In this document: positions 51,889 to 60,253 of the stretch, piece after piece | Numbering within the stretch: position 1 is the stretch's first letter | How the letters are laid out: the number at the start of each line of letters is the position of its first letter | Assembly (NCBI RefSeq): GCF_000308835.1 | Contig: NZ_BAGN01000182.1 | Location: 62,001-126,000 of the forward strand | Length of the DNA: 64,000 nt | From: Nocardia vinacea NBRC 16497 | GTDB lineage: Bacteria; Actinomycetota; Actinomycetes; Mycobacteriales; Mycobacteriaceae | Reading direction: 5' to 3' | Made by a program: the position numbers and the translations under genes | The notes under the pieces: generated by a model | Databases searched by the model: none | Told to the model about the DNA's origin: nothing | Seen by the model: the letters and a program-made list of their open reading frames with translations, nothing else

Positions 51889-53067
51889 CTACACATCCGC
51901 AGCGGCGTCTATACCCAAGAGATCCAAAACCCCACGGAGTCCCTCAGCCGCGTTTGGTGAACTGTTGCCAAGAATCGTTGCTTGTACCATTTCTTGCAGA
52001 ACGCGAATTGCCTCGGGGGCGTTTAGATCGTCGTTGAGGGCCGCGATGATCCGCTCTCGAAATGGCCTTGGGTCTCCGCCGGATGGCTGCCTCAACGCTT
52101 GCCGGATTCCGGCAAGCAGATCGACTGCCTGAGCTAATAGATCATTTCGCCACTCGCCTCCACTGCGGTAGTGATAGCTCATTAGTGCGATACGCAGAGC
52201 CGCAGGCTCAGTTTGTTGGAGAATATCACGGACGAATACAAGGTTTCCGAGCGACTTTGACATCTTATCGCCGCCAAGGAGCATTGGTGCCGCATGCATC
52301 CATGTTTTGACAAAGGGATCGTGCCCGAGTGCAGTGCTCTGCGCATTTTCGCATTCATGATGAGGAAAGATGAGGTCGGTTCCGCCACCGTGAATGTCGA
52401 TATCTGCCCCAAGGTATTGGTTTGACATGACAGAACACTCAATATGCCAGCCGGGGCGTCCATAGCCGACTTCCGTGCTCCAAGCGGCGACGTCCGTTTC
52501 GTCGACTATGGCTCGCCACAAGAGAAAGTCAAGTGGATTACGCTTCCCCTTGCGTTCGGGGTCTCCGCCACGACTGGACGAGAATGTGTTCTTCAATTTA
52601 TCAGAGTAACCACTGATGGCACCGAAAGACGTACTCTGCGTGATATCGAAATATATATCGCCTTCGAGTTCGTACGCCACGCCTCTATTCAATAGCTTCT
52701 TTACCGCTTCGGCGATTTCGAGGATGTGATCGCTCGGCTTGGGCTCAACAGCCGGGTCTAACAGGTTCAAAGCACGCATCATTGTGGAGAACTCCGCAGC
52801 CTGCTGCTTTGCTAGATCAAGATAGTTCATACCCAACTCCCGCGCCTTAACGTACATCGGCTCGTCCACATCAGTGATATTTCTGACGAGATGTACATTT
52901 GCGCCAGCCGCCTCTGCGTGCCGTCTCACGAGGTCGTAGGTCAGGAATGTAAAAGCGTGGCCGATGTGCGCTGAATCATAGGGGGTTATTCCACATACGT
53001 ATATGCGCAAATCTTTTGTGTGGTCAACTTCGGTAAACCCTTTAGCAGCGGTGTCGAAGACTCGCAA
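51889..53067 (-). CDS. MshC-like cysteine ligase (cysteinyl-tRNA-synthetase fold, no anticodon domain)
   Basis: A 392-residue protein. YVCGITPYDSAHIGHAFTF is the CGITPYD variant of the HIGH region that marks mycothiol ligase MshC. Zinc ligands are complete: Cys in that block, Cys in GWHIECS, His/Glu in PHHECENAQ; the KMSKS loop is exact (KMSKSLGN). The C-terminus lacks the tRNA anticodon part. MshC activates cysteine as Cys-AMP and joins it to the amine of GlcN-Ins; this paralogue, heading a biosynthetic run, likely joins Cys (or a similar amino acid) to another amine. A stand-alone mycothiol gene is less likely, given its company. Confidence 0.8.
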   Translation of the reverse strand: MRVFDTAAKGFTEVDHTKDLRIYVCGITPYDSAHIGHAFTFLTYDLVRRHAEAAGANVHLVRNITDVDEPMYVKARELGMNYLDLAKQQAAEFSTMMRALNLLDPAVEPKPSDHILEIAEAVKKLLNRGVAYELEGDIYFDITQSTSFGAISGYSDKLKNTFSSSRGGDPERKGKRNPLDFLLWRAIVDETDVAAWSTEVGYGRPGWHIECSVMSNQYLGADIDIHGGGTDLIFPHHECENAQSTALGHDPFVKTWMHAAPMLLGGDKMSKSLGNLVFVRDILQQTEPAALRIALMSYHYRSGGEWRNDLLAQAVDLLAGIRQALRQPSGGDPRPFRERIIAALNDDLNAPEAIRVLQEMVQATILGNSSPNAAEGLRGVLDLLGIDAAADV

Positions 53068-53981
53068 TTCGATGCCCCTATCCCATCCGGACCATTATTA
53101 AACTAGGCACTTCGCCTAAATATACCTGATTACACACCTGACAGTACGAATCCCGGTGTTTCAACCACGCTGATTGGTTTCCTGGTGCCCAGCACGCTTC
53201 TCCTCTACCGTCTGTCGGCGACTGTACCCGTCAAACCTCCGATCGACCTGTTGCCCCTGGCGGCTTGCCATGCCTATCCCAGCACGATGGCTAGCGTGAG
53301 GATTGCGCGCGAGTAGTCACCATGCGACAGTCCGGATGATCTGCTCGTTCGCGCCATTGCTGGCCGTCTCCCTGCCGAGCCAGAAGTGACAAGGCGACAA
53401 GCCGATCGGGTGACAGCGCGAGCACGCTGGCCGGACTAATCGCCGTGTCAGCGATGTGAGCGGCGATGTCGATGGACAGGGTCATTGCAGCTGGCTGCAG
53501 CCGGGACGATTGAGGGAAGGCGTCGTCGCGGCAGGATAGCGCTCTCCGGCGCAAAGCCCGCACCATCGGGTACGGCAGAGTGGCGACAGGGCCCCCGCGG
53601 ACGGCATGTCGTGCGCTACGGTCCGGTCCGCTACCCGCTGGCAGATGCCTATCCACCCTCATTCGACCAGGACGCGGGCGAACGGCCGGTAGCCGGGATG
53701 CGATCCGACGCGATGTCCGGGCTGCGGAACGTCACATGACATGCCCTCGAAGTTTGGTAGATATGCCTTGCCACGCGACGCTGTCCGCCTTGGCAGTCCA
53801 GCCGATGGCGGGCCAGTCGACCAGCGTGACCGTGGTGATGCCCGAGGGCACAACGCGCAGGTTGCCGGGGACCGCACTGGCGTGATCAAGCGGACCGACG
53901 AGATCGAGGCCGGCCCGGTCGGCACGCGCACCGTCCGCATCGTGGCTGGTGACGAACTCGGCGAAGCAGCGAGTACGCTTT
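53068..53981. other. Intergenic stretch with a decayed gene fragment
   Basis: About 910 bp. The AT-rich first 80 bp (around 53090-53150) probably carry the promoter of the biosynthetic run. On the minus strand 53740-53957 reads as natural protein (LDLVGPLDHASAVPGNLRVV, GITTVTLVDWPAIGWTAKAD) without a start, cut off at its upstream end, so it looks like the 3' remnant of a lost gene. The DNA at 53160-53740 is GC-richer and holds no supported gene. Confidence 0.4.
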
Positions 53982-54926
53982 TTAGTTTCGCGAGCATTTC
54001 ATTTCCGAATCGGTCCGGTGTTGCGTATCTATGGGGCAGATCGAAAAATCTCCGCGGAACATGTACGCACCCTGGTAAGGCAGTACATCAGGATTCGAGT
54101 CCTGTCTCCTCGCTGTCACCTGGAAGTGCTTGCTTCCGTTGTCTACGGTTACCGACTCCCTTTGTGTGCCCACTATGTAGTCGACTACGATATCGAACTG
54201 CACATTATACTTCGTCACCTGCAGTGGCATGACAACACTTTCATGGTCATCATTGTGGACGGTGATGTTGGCTTTGTCGAAATACGGGTCACCTGATATC
54301 CAGGTTTGGTTCGGGCCGTGATCAGTAACTTTCCGCGCAATAGGATTAGGGGCGTCTAGGTCGACAATCATCTCAAGAGTGTCGGGATTCCCCTGCCCGC
54401 CAAGCAAGAAAATAGTACCTTGCAGGGGATCAGACCGCTTGATATTCACTGGGCGAATATCGAGAACCCGAACCTCCTGATTGCGCTGTCCGGTGAGAAT
54501 CACTCCGAGTTTGACCGGCGGAACACGTATGCCACCAGCACCATAGAGGTCCCTCGCAAACCCGTCGTCCGCCGCCGCTCCCTGCATGGACAGATATTTC
54601 GAAGGTACTTGATACTGGCCCGGCACCACCATGGAAAATCCATCACCATCGCGTTCGTATAGCTTTGCGTCGACCACCAAATCAGGGCCGGTCGGACTGG
54701 TGGTGCCGTGACCGCCTGCGACCTTCACAAGCGTCACGACAACAACGAGCACAGCAACTACCGCGAACGCCGCGAATCCACCTATCCATTGCCTTTTTGG
54801 ACGCTTTTGTTTGGGTCGCTTTGGCCAGTTATGGATTATCTGTTGCCCGTGGGGGCCAACGATCACATTATCGGTCCATCGCACGTCCACGTTAGGCGGT
54901 TGCGGTTCTGGCCGTTCATTAGTCAT
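53982..54926 (-). CDS. Single-pass membrane protein with N-terminal VGxHG-type motif (member 6 of the array)
   Basis: A 314-residue protein. Residues 17-34 carry the shared motif (DNVIVGPHGQQIIHNW), followed by a very basic stretch (KRPKQKRPKRQ) and one membrane helix (GFAAFAVVAVLVVVVTLVKVA). The rest (about 245 residues) is an outer beta-rich domain unlike its neighbours, with Asp-rich blocks (DGDGFSMVVPGQYQ). Basic residues before the helix predict motif inside, domain outside. Last gene of the run, 27 bp after the propeller-like gene. Confidence 0.68.
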   Translation of the reverse strand: MTNERPEPQPPNVDVRWTDNVIVGPHGQQIIHNWPKRPKQKRPKRQWIGGFAAFAVVAVLVVVVTLVKVAGGHGTTSPTGPDLVVDAKLYERDGDGFSMVVPGQYQVPSKYLSMQGAAADDGFARDLYGAGGIRVPPVKLGVILTGQRNQEVRVLDIRPVNIKRSDPLQGTIFLLGGQGNPDTLEMIVDLDAPNPIARKVTDHGPNQTWISGDPYFDKANITVHNDDHESVVMPLQVTKYNVQFDIVVDYIVGTQRESVTVDNGSKHFQVTARRQDSNPDVLPYQGAYMFRGDFSICPIDTQHRTDSEMKCSRN

Positions 54927-54953
54927 TCGAATCAGTCTCGTTAGTCCTGGTGA

Positions 54954-56237
54954 TTATTGTCGCGTCTGCGGCTCAGTTAAGATCGCAAGTACATTGTCTG
55001 CAACTTTTGACTTGGTGCTGTTGTGGACGAGATACAGGGTGCCTACGTCGCAGTAATGCTTATCCGTCCGTTCCTCAATGCTGGGCTTCCCTATGCATGT
55101 CGGCGTGTCCAGAGACACGTACGAGTGATCGCCAGTGAACCGGATCATGGTCGCGGCAGGGGCGGTGTCGTGGTGCCACTCCATGGTCGCCGGATCGAGC
55201 GTCCACCACGTGTTGATGTCGGCTGACACCTTCTGAGACCGCTGGCGCTCGGTTTCGGTAGCCAGGGTTTTGTCCTCGGCCACGCAGCGCCACGTTGTGA
55301 CCGGAACGTGGAAGTTGCCGTCGAGGCCCCACCAGGGGATGCCCAGATTGACACCGAAGTCGCTATCGCTTGCCGAGCCGGACGGCTTAACGGGCGGTGG
55401 TTCGACCGGGCGCGTGTGCCCGTCCATGGTCAGCAGCGATGCGGTGCCGCGCTGAGCACATGAACCAATGCCCGTTCGCTTGTTGGTCACGAGCAGTACC
55501 CGCTGGTGCCCGAGCGGAGCGGTGTCGACATCACCGGAGGTACTGGGCTGATCCACGCGGTAGCCGACATCCCCCGCCGCAGACGCCAGCACCTCCCCGC
55601 CGGTCAGACCACCCTTGATCGTCTCTCCTACCAAAAAGGTGGCCCTGACAAGGAAATGAGACCGCGTGCCGAGCTCCAGCTGCTGGGCGTAGAACTTCAT
55701 CGGATCGCCAACAGGGCTGGGCTGCGATGTACCGAGATCGAAGCGCAGCAGCTGCGTGTTCGGCTCCGGCACAACCTTATTGACGGGAGCGAAAGCCGTA
55801 TTTGCCGTCGACGACTGCATTCCCTTGCGTAACACCGCGATCTGATTGCCGTCCAGCGCAACAAGATCCTTGCAGCTCTCACAGCGGGTGCTTGATTGTT
55901 CGCCGGTCCTCGTGTTGATCGCGATCAGGTCGGCATTAGTGGGCGTCTTGGGATCTGGGAGCGACAGCAGCGCAACGTAATCGCCGGTGCTCGTCCAGAC
56001 AACTCTGTTCATCTGGGCGAAGGCGGAGTAAGAGAAGATCCGAGGCAGCCTGGCTACGATCCGATCACCGCGCAGCACCACCAGTTCCTCGGGCGTGTAG
56101 TAGGCATAGGCGAGCGCCGGACCAGCCGGCGCCGCAAAGGAGTCGTCATCCGACGCCCGGTAGATGATCACTGCCACCGCGGTAACGGTCAGAAGGACGA
56201 CAGCACCGACGATCGACAGCAGTTTCCACAGCTTCAT
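54954..56237 (-). CDS. Membrane-anchored beta-propeller-like protein (motif-free member 5)
   Basis: 427 residues from ATG 56237, preceded by GGGAGGGATCA. An N-terminal membrane helix (LLSIVGAVVLLTVTAVAVIIY) is followed by an outer domain of repeated beta units (YYTPEELVVLRGDRIVARLP, YVALLSLPDPKTPTNADLIA, RVLLVTNKRTGIG) typical of WD40/PQQ-type propellers. Two Cys pairs (RCESCKD, VGTLYL region CIGK...HYCDVG) may form outer disulfides. It lacks the VGxHG motif, so it may act as a ligand-binding partner of the motif-bearing proteins. Twenty bp after the preceding gene. Confidence 0.65.
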   Translation of the reverse strand: MKLWKLLSIVGAVVLLTVTAVAVIIYRASDDDSFAAPAGPALAYAYYTPEELVVLRGDRIVARLPRIFSYSAFAQMNRVVWTSTGDYVALLSLPDPKTPTNADLIAINTRTGEQSSTRCESCKDLVALDGNQIAVLRKGMQSSTANTAFAPVNKVVPEPNTQLLRFDLGTSQPSPVGDPMKFYAQQLELGTRSHFLVRATFLVGETIKGGLTGGEVLASAAGDVGYRVDQPSTSGDVDTAPLGHQRVLLVTNKRTGIGSCAQRGTASLLTMDGHTRPVEPPPVKPSGSASDSDFGVNLGIPWWGLDGNFHVPVTTWRCVAEDKTLATETERQRSQKVSADINTWWTLDPATMEWHHDTAPAATMIRFTGDHSYVSLDTPTCIGKPSIEERTDKHYCDVGTLYLVHNSTKSKVADNVLAILTEPQTRQ

Positions 56238-56257
56238 TGATCCCTCCCGGCCTTCGG

Positions 56258-57256
56258 TTACTGGTTGGCCTGAGGATCGGCTGGTGACCATGTCCAGTCG
56301 GCGTTTTGGGAGTAGAGCACTTCGTAGCCCGAGTAGCGGTAGCCACTCCTTGTTTCGGGTGCCGCTGCCGTCACGTGGAATGGCTCGCCCGCAGGTGCAA
56401 CGTCGGTATAGACGGTGCCTCGGCTGGTGGTCACGTAGACACGCAGCTGGAACGTGCAGCTGTAGTGCTGGGTGAAGGCGCCGATGGTGAAGGTCTCGGT
56501 GTCGCCGGGGCCGAGCTTCACCGTCTGCTTGTCGAAATACCCTGGCCCGGCAAGCCGGTACTTATCCTCGCCATCGTTGAACATCTCCTGCACCACCGGA
56601 TCGGCAACGTCGAGATTCACGCCAATCTGAGCATTGAGTTCGGTGTTTCCCTGGCTCCAGCCTTGAAAGACTGTCCCGTTGATGGGTGTGCTGCATTGTT
56701 TCTGAACAGCCATCCGGGTGATGCTGACTGGCTCGTTGATGATGTTGCGCAGCGTGAAGGTGGTGATGCCGATGCCGACTGGTATCCCGTGGTAGTTCTG
56801 GTAGAGGTCGGAGACGTCGGCCTTCTGAAAAGCAGCAGGGTCTTTCTTGTCCTTGTCGGCGAGAACGAAATGCTTGTCCCCGGGAATCGGGTGGAGTTGT
56901 GTCACCTGGTCTAGGTGCAGGGGCGACCATTTGTCCGAGGCTGCGATGGCGGCGATCGGTGACAGCGTCGGTGACGGTACAAGCGGTGCCGCGGACGTGC
57001 CGGTGGTCGAGCGGCCCGTCGCCGTCACGACGGCAATGGCAATGGTCGCGACAGCGAGCGTCACCACAGTGCCGAGGGCGGCCACAACGGTCTTCTTGGG
57101 TAGTGTTTGGTGCCAATGGATCTGGCCGTTGTGGCCGACGATAATATTCTGCGACTTGTCTATCTCGATGGCCGATGGAGTAGGTTGCTTCTGCGTTGGG
57201 CTCGTAGGATCGGGGTCGGTGCCACCGGGCGACGGTTCGTCCGTTCGTTTACTCAT
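56258..57256 (-). CDS. Single-pass membrane protein with VGHNG-type motif (member 4)
   Basis: A 332-residue protein. A Pro/Thr/Asp-rich start, then the motif at about 33-50 (KSQNIIVGHNGQIHWH), then a membrane helix (VVAALGTVVTLAVATIAIAVV). The outer domain (about 80-332) has Ig-like beta pattern (GITTFTLRNIINEPVSITRM, PGDTETFTIGAFTQHYSCTF) and two Cys. Overlaps the previous gene's stop as ATGA. The conserved FTLRNIINEPVSI is like the DITLKNxGxxPAxI block of the next proteins, so the outer domains may share one fold. Confidence 0.68.
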   Translation of the reverse strand: MSKRTDEPSPGGTDPDPTSPTQKQPTPSAIEIDKSQNIIVGHNGQIHWHQTLPKKTVVAALGTVVTLAVATIAIAVVTATGRSTTGTSAAPLVPSPTLSPIAAIAASDKWSPLHLDQVTQLHPIPGDKHFVLADKDKKDPAAFQKADVSDLYQNYHGIPVGIGITTFTLRNIINEPVSITRMAVQKQCSTPINGTVFQGWSQGNTELNAQIGVNLDVADPVVQEMFNDGEDKYRLAGPGYFDKQTVKLGPGDTETFTIGAFTQHYSCTFQLRVYVTTSRGTVYTDVAPAGEPFHVTAAAPETRSGYRYSGYEVLYSQNADWTWSPADPQANQ

Positions 57257-58146
57257 TTTGCCGCCGGGTAGTCATGGTGGAGCTGCTCGATCTCGGCTGA
57301 CCTCGTTGCCGGGATCTGATATAGCCGGTCGAGCACGGAGGCGTTCTTCTGTTGGCATGGCAGCTGGCTGGAGTTCGGTGGGCTGCCGATGCTGAAGCGT
57401 TCTGCGCCGGTGCCCGACGTGGTCAGCAGGGCCACGTTGCCGACGTCGAAGCGTGAGTCGTCATCGAAAACGAGCGTGATATGCGCGCCGATCACCAGCG
57501 AGGTGACTTCGGGCTGCTTGTCTGGACCAAGGGTCAGGGTGAGGCGATCAACCTTGCCGGCTTCGATGATGAACCGCATGCCGTGGCTTTTGGAAAAGGG
57601 CCGAGCAGGCGTGTCCGGCGGTGACGGGAACGTGATGTCGTAGTTGGCTGTTACGAGTCCCGGGCCGGAGCCAGTGCAATTGAAGAGCGTTTCCACGTAC
57701 GTGAACTCAACGTCCGCGCGGACGATGACGGCTGGTGCGTTGCCGGTGTTCTTCAACGTGATATCCACGGGCGTGACGTCAATGGACGTCGCCTGCTGCG
57801 GATACCCCAGCAGCTTCCGGTCGGCATCGAGTAAAGCTGGATCCGCGACAGCTAGCCCGGACAGCTCGACTTTCGGACGTGGATCCGGGAGTGCGGGCGC
57901 GGCAACCTGAACTGTCTGATGGTCAGGGTCTGGGAACAGCACATACGTTGAGATGCCCACCGCCAACACGGTGACGACCGTGCCGATCACGATCCACGCC
58001 AACGTTCGATGATCCCGGAAGAGATTGTTGATGGTGCCATGTTCGCCGACGATGAAGTTGTTGGAGTGCTGAACCTCAACTGTCGACGGCTTGGGCTGGT
58101 CAGTTTCCTCGTTCAACGACGAGCCCTCCGTTGTTCGATACGGCAT
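57253..58146 (-). CDS. Single-pass membrane protein with VGEHG-type motif (member 3)
   Basis: Up to 297 residues. A TTG at 58116 preceded by GGAGGGCTCG may be the true start, leaving a shorter overlap with the upstream gene. Motif at about 28-44 (HSNNFIVGEHGTINNLF), positive DHR, membrane helix (LAWIVIGTVVTVLAVGISTYVLF), then an outer domain with VDITLKNTGNAPAVIVRADV, VDRLTLTLGPDK, FDVGNVALLT and a C-terminal helix with LPCQQKNASVLDRLYQI. It is a clear paralogue of the next two proteins upstream. Confidence 0.7.
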   Translation of the reverse strand: MPYRTTEGSSLNEETDQPKPSTVEVQHSNNFIVGEHGTINNLFRDHRTLAWIVIGTVVTVLAVGISTYVLFPDPDHQTVQVAAPALPDPRPKVELSGLAVADPALLDADRKLLGYPQQATSIDVTPVDITLKNTGNAPAVIVRADVEFTYVETLFNCTGSGPGLVTANYDITFPSPPDTPARPFSKSHGMRFIIEAGKVDRLTLTLGPDKQPEVTSLVIGAHITLVFDDDSRFDVGNVALLTTSGTGAERFSIGSPPNSSQLPCQQKNASVLDRLYQIPATRSAEIEQLHHDYPAAK

Positions 58147-59425
58147 CGGGATCAGTGGCCGTCGACCCGCTGCCTGTGTGTTCGACGTGTGCCGACAACG
58201 TCAGTGGATGGAAGGCAAAATAGGAGTAGATTCCGGCCAGTCTGATGGACAGTCTCGTGTTGTCATTGAGCTGGGCGACGGCAGTCCTGCTAATTGATCC
58301 CCTGGTGTCAAACTTTCCGCCGACGTCGGTGATCGGTGTGCTTGTGCATTCCCACGCAGGCACGGGTGAGGTTGTCGTGCTGCTGCGCAACGTCGCGGTG
58401 ATGCGAAAACGTGCCTTCGGGTCCTCAGCGGCAGTTTCGATCACAACCATGGATTGATCTGCGACTGGTCGCTCAGACAGGTTCAATTGAACCTGTAGTT
58501 CGTTCCTAGTGTAGATTGCGCACATTCGCTGTATGGAAGGATCACCACCACCGTCGCGGCAGGTTTCTTTTGCTGGTGCTGCGTCTGGCGTCAGGATGGC
58601 AGCGTACCGCTCGTGCAGAGCCTCAAGAATTGCCGGGCGCTTGGCTTGTATCCGGTATAGGTCGTCCAAGAGTTTCGAGTTCTGTTCAACGCATCTTTGA
58701 TCACGCGCTTCGTCTATCTGACGCTGGAACGCCTGAATATTAGTGACGACTGCAACATTGCCCAGGTCAAGGACGTTAGCCGAACCATCATGAATAAGGG
58801 CCAAATGCCCAACCAAAACATATGGCTTAGCGAAGGAAATTGTCTGCACGCTAGGCCCGAACGAATAAGTCATCCGATCGGTCGAACCAGCCTTTACCTC
58901 GAACCGAATATCCGAAGTGATATTGTACGGCAGAGGCGGAATCGGTGTGGGTACCTTTGCCATGTAGTTGGCTGTCACTCGTACTGGTCCCCCACCCGCC
59001 GTGGCGCAATCGTCCAGTTGCGCGGCGTAAAGAATTTCGGCTTTGCCTGCGGTGATCAGAGCTGGAGCGTTACCGTTGTTTTTCAATGTGATGTCAGCTG
59101 TTGTCACACCGAGCGATGTTTTTCCGTGTGGCTGAGTAGGGTCTGCCGCATCGAAGGCGTCTGCGTCGATCTCACCGGGCGCGCTGGCTTCCACCGCTGC
59201 GGCTTCGAGCACTTGATGTGGCGCATCGGGCCATAGAAGCGTGGTCGACACGGCGACAGCAGCAATGGCAAGTAACGCACCGATGACGATGAGAATCCGT
59301 GTGCGCGGGTCGCGCCAGTTGTGGATGGTCTGCCGACCGTGCGGGCCGACGATGACGTTCGTTGCACCCGACACCTCGATGCCTGGCTGCCGATCGGCCG
59401 AGTCTGGTTCGTTGCTCACCTTCAC
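58100..59425 (-). CDS. Single-pass membrane protein with VGPHG-type motif and extra outer domain (member 2)
   Basis: A 441-residue protein. Motif at about 20-38 (ATNVIVGPHGRQTIHNW), RDPRTR, membrane helix (ILIVIGALLAIAAVAVSTTLLW). Outer domain 1 (80-290) matches members 1 and 3: ADITLKNNGNAPALITAGKA, LDLGNVAVVTN, RCVEQNSKLLDDLYRI. A second outer domain (about 300-441) with CRDGGGDPSIQRMCAIYT and beta strands is unique to this copy. Overlaps the previous stop as ATGA. Confidence 0.7.
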   Translation of the reverse strand: MKVSNEPDSADRQPGIEVSGATNVIVGPHGRQTIHNWRDPRTRILIVIGALLAIAAVAVSTTLLWPDAPHQVLEAAAVEASAPGEIDADAFDAADPTQPHGKTSLGVTTADITLKNNGNAPALITAGKAEILYAAQLDDCATAGGGPVRVTANYMAKVPTPIPPLPYNITSDIRFEVKAGSTDRMTYSFGPSVQTISFAKPYVLVGHLALIHDGSANVLDLGNVAVVTNIQAFQRQIDEARDQRCVEQNSKLLDDLYRIQAKRPAILEALHERYAAILTPDAAPAKETCRDGGGDPSIQRMCAIYTRNELQVQLNLSERPVADQSMVVIETAAEDPKARFRITATLRSSTTTSPVPAWECTSTPITDVGGKFDTRGSISRTAVAQLNDNTRLSIRLAGIYSYFAFHPLTLSAHVEHTGSGSTATDPDAVSNNGGLVVERGN

Positions 59426-60246
59426 CGGCCTTGGATTGAGGCGTACTGATTACGCATGTAGTCGAGTTCATCCGCTCGTACAGCGTTGAACTCGTACAGC
59501 TTGTTGACCCGGTCGGCATTTCGCTTTACGCACGGCATGTCGTACCAAAAATTCTTGTCCACAGTCTTAGCTCCCTCCCCAGGTCTGACGACCAAGGCCA
59601 CGTTGCCAATATCAAGCGGCTTGCTGTCATTGTCGTGGGTCAAAGATATGTGTAGTACGTAGATTGACGGCGTAAGCGTCGAGAGGGATTCGTGTTGGGG
59701 TCCGACCGTGATTGAGAACCGATCGGCCGACACCGGCTTGACCTCGAAGCGCATGTCTCGGTCGACACGGAAAGGTGGACCCGATACAGTGGCCGGGAGA
59801 AACACACTGTACTGAGCATTGGCGGTGATCGAGTCGCCCTGATGTGGACAGTTTTCCATCTGCTGGCCATATAGAACGTCTATGTGAGCGGTCGTGATCA
59901 GAGCAGTATCTTGCCCATGATTCTTCAGCGTGATATCTATGGCGGTCGCATCAACCTGATCATGCTTCTGGAAGATCGATGCATCATAGATGTCCGCGTC
60001 GATCTTGCTCGGTTTGGCGACTTCAAGTGCCGCGAGCTGAAGGTCTTCATGGGGCGTGTTCGGCTGAAGTGCATAGACAACCCCAGCACCTGTCAGTAAG
60101 GTCACCGCTATGCCGACGGTTATCAGAAGGCGTGTTCGCCTATCGCGCCAGAAATGGTTGATCTGCCTACTGTGTGCGCCGACGGCGACGTTCGTTCCAC
60201 TGATCTGAGTTATGCGGTGATCTTCACCGGCTGGATCCCCCCTCAT
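59422..60246 (-). CDS. Single-pass membrane protein with VGAHS-type motif (member 1)
   Basis: A 274-residue protein. Motif at about 13-30 (SGTNVAVGAHSRQINHFW), RDRRTR, membrane helix (LLITVGIAVTLLTGAGVVYAL), and an outer domain with IDITLKNHGQDTALITTAHI, SADRFSITVGPQ, LDIGNVALVV and MPCVKRNADRVNKLYEF. The same blocks occur in members 2 and 3, which points to tandem duplication followed by divergence. It starts 7 bp after the soluble adaptor gene, so the two are surely co-transcribed. Confidence 0.7.
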   Translation of the reverse strand: MRGDPAGEDHRITQISGTNVAVGAHSRQINHFWRDRRTRLLITVGIAVTLLTGAGVVYALQPNTPHEDLQLAALEVAKPSKIDADIYDASIFQKHDQVDATAIDITLKNHGQDTALITTAHIDVLYGQQMENCPHQGDSITANAQYSVFLPATVSGPPFRVDRDMRFEVKPVSADRFSITVGPQHESLSTLTPSIYVLHISLTHDNDSKPLDIGNVALVVRPGEGAKTVDKNFWYDMPCVKRNADRVNKLYEFNAVRADELDYMRNQYASIQGR

Positions 60247-60253
60247 CTATACC

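Noticed and set aside
51889..53067. Calling this gene the cell's mycothiol ligase mshC
   Set aside because: Motifs fit MshC, but tight coupling with ATP-grasp and oxygenase genes argues for a specialised paralogue; without the rest of the genome it cannot be decided, so no symbol is given.
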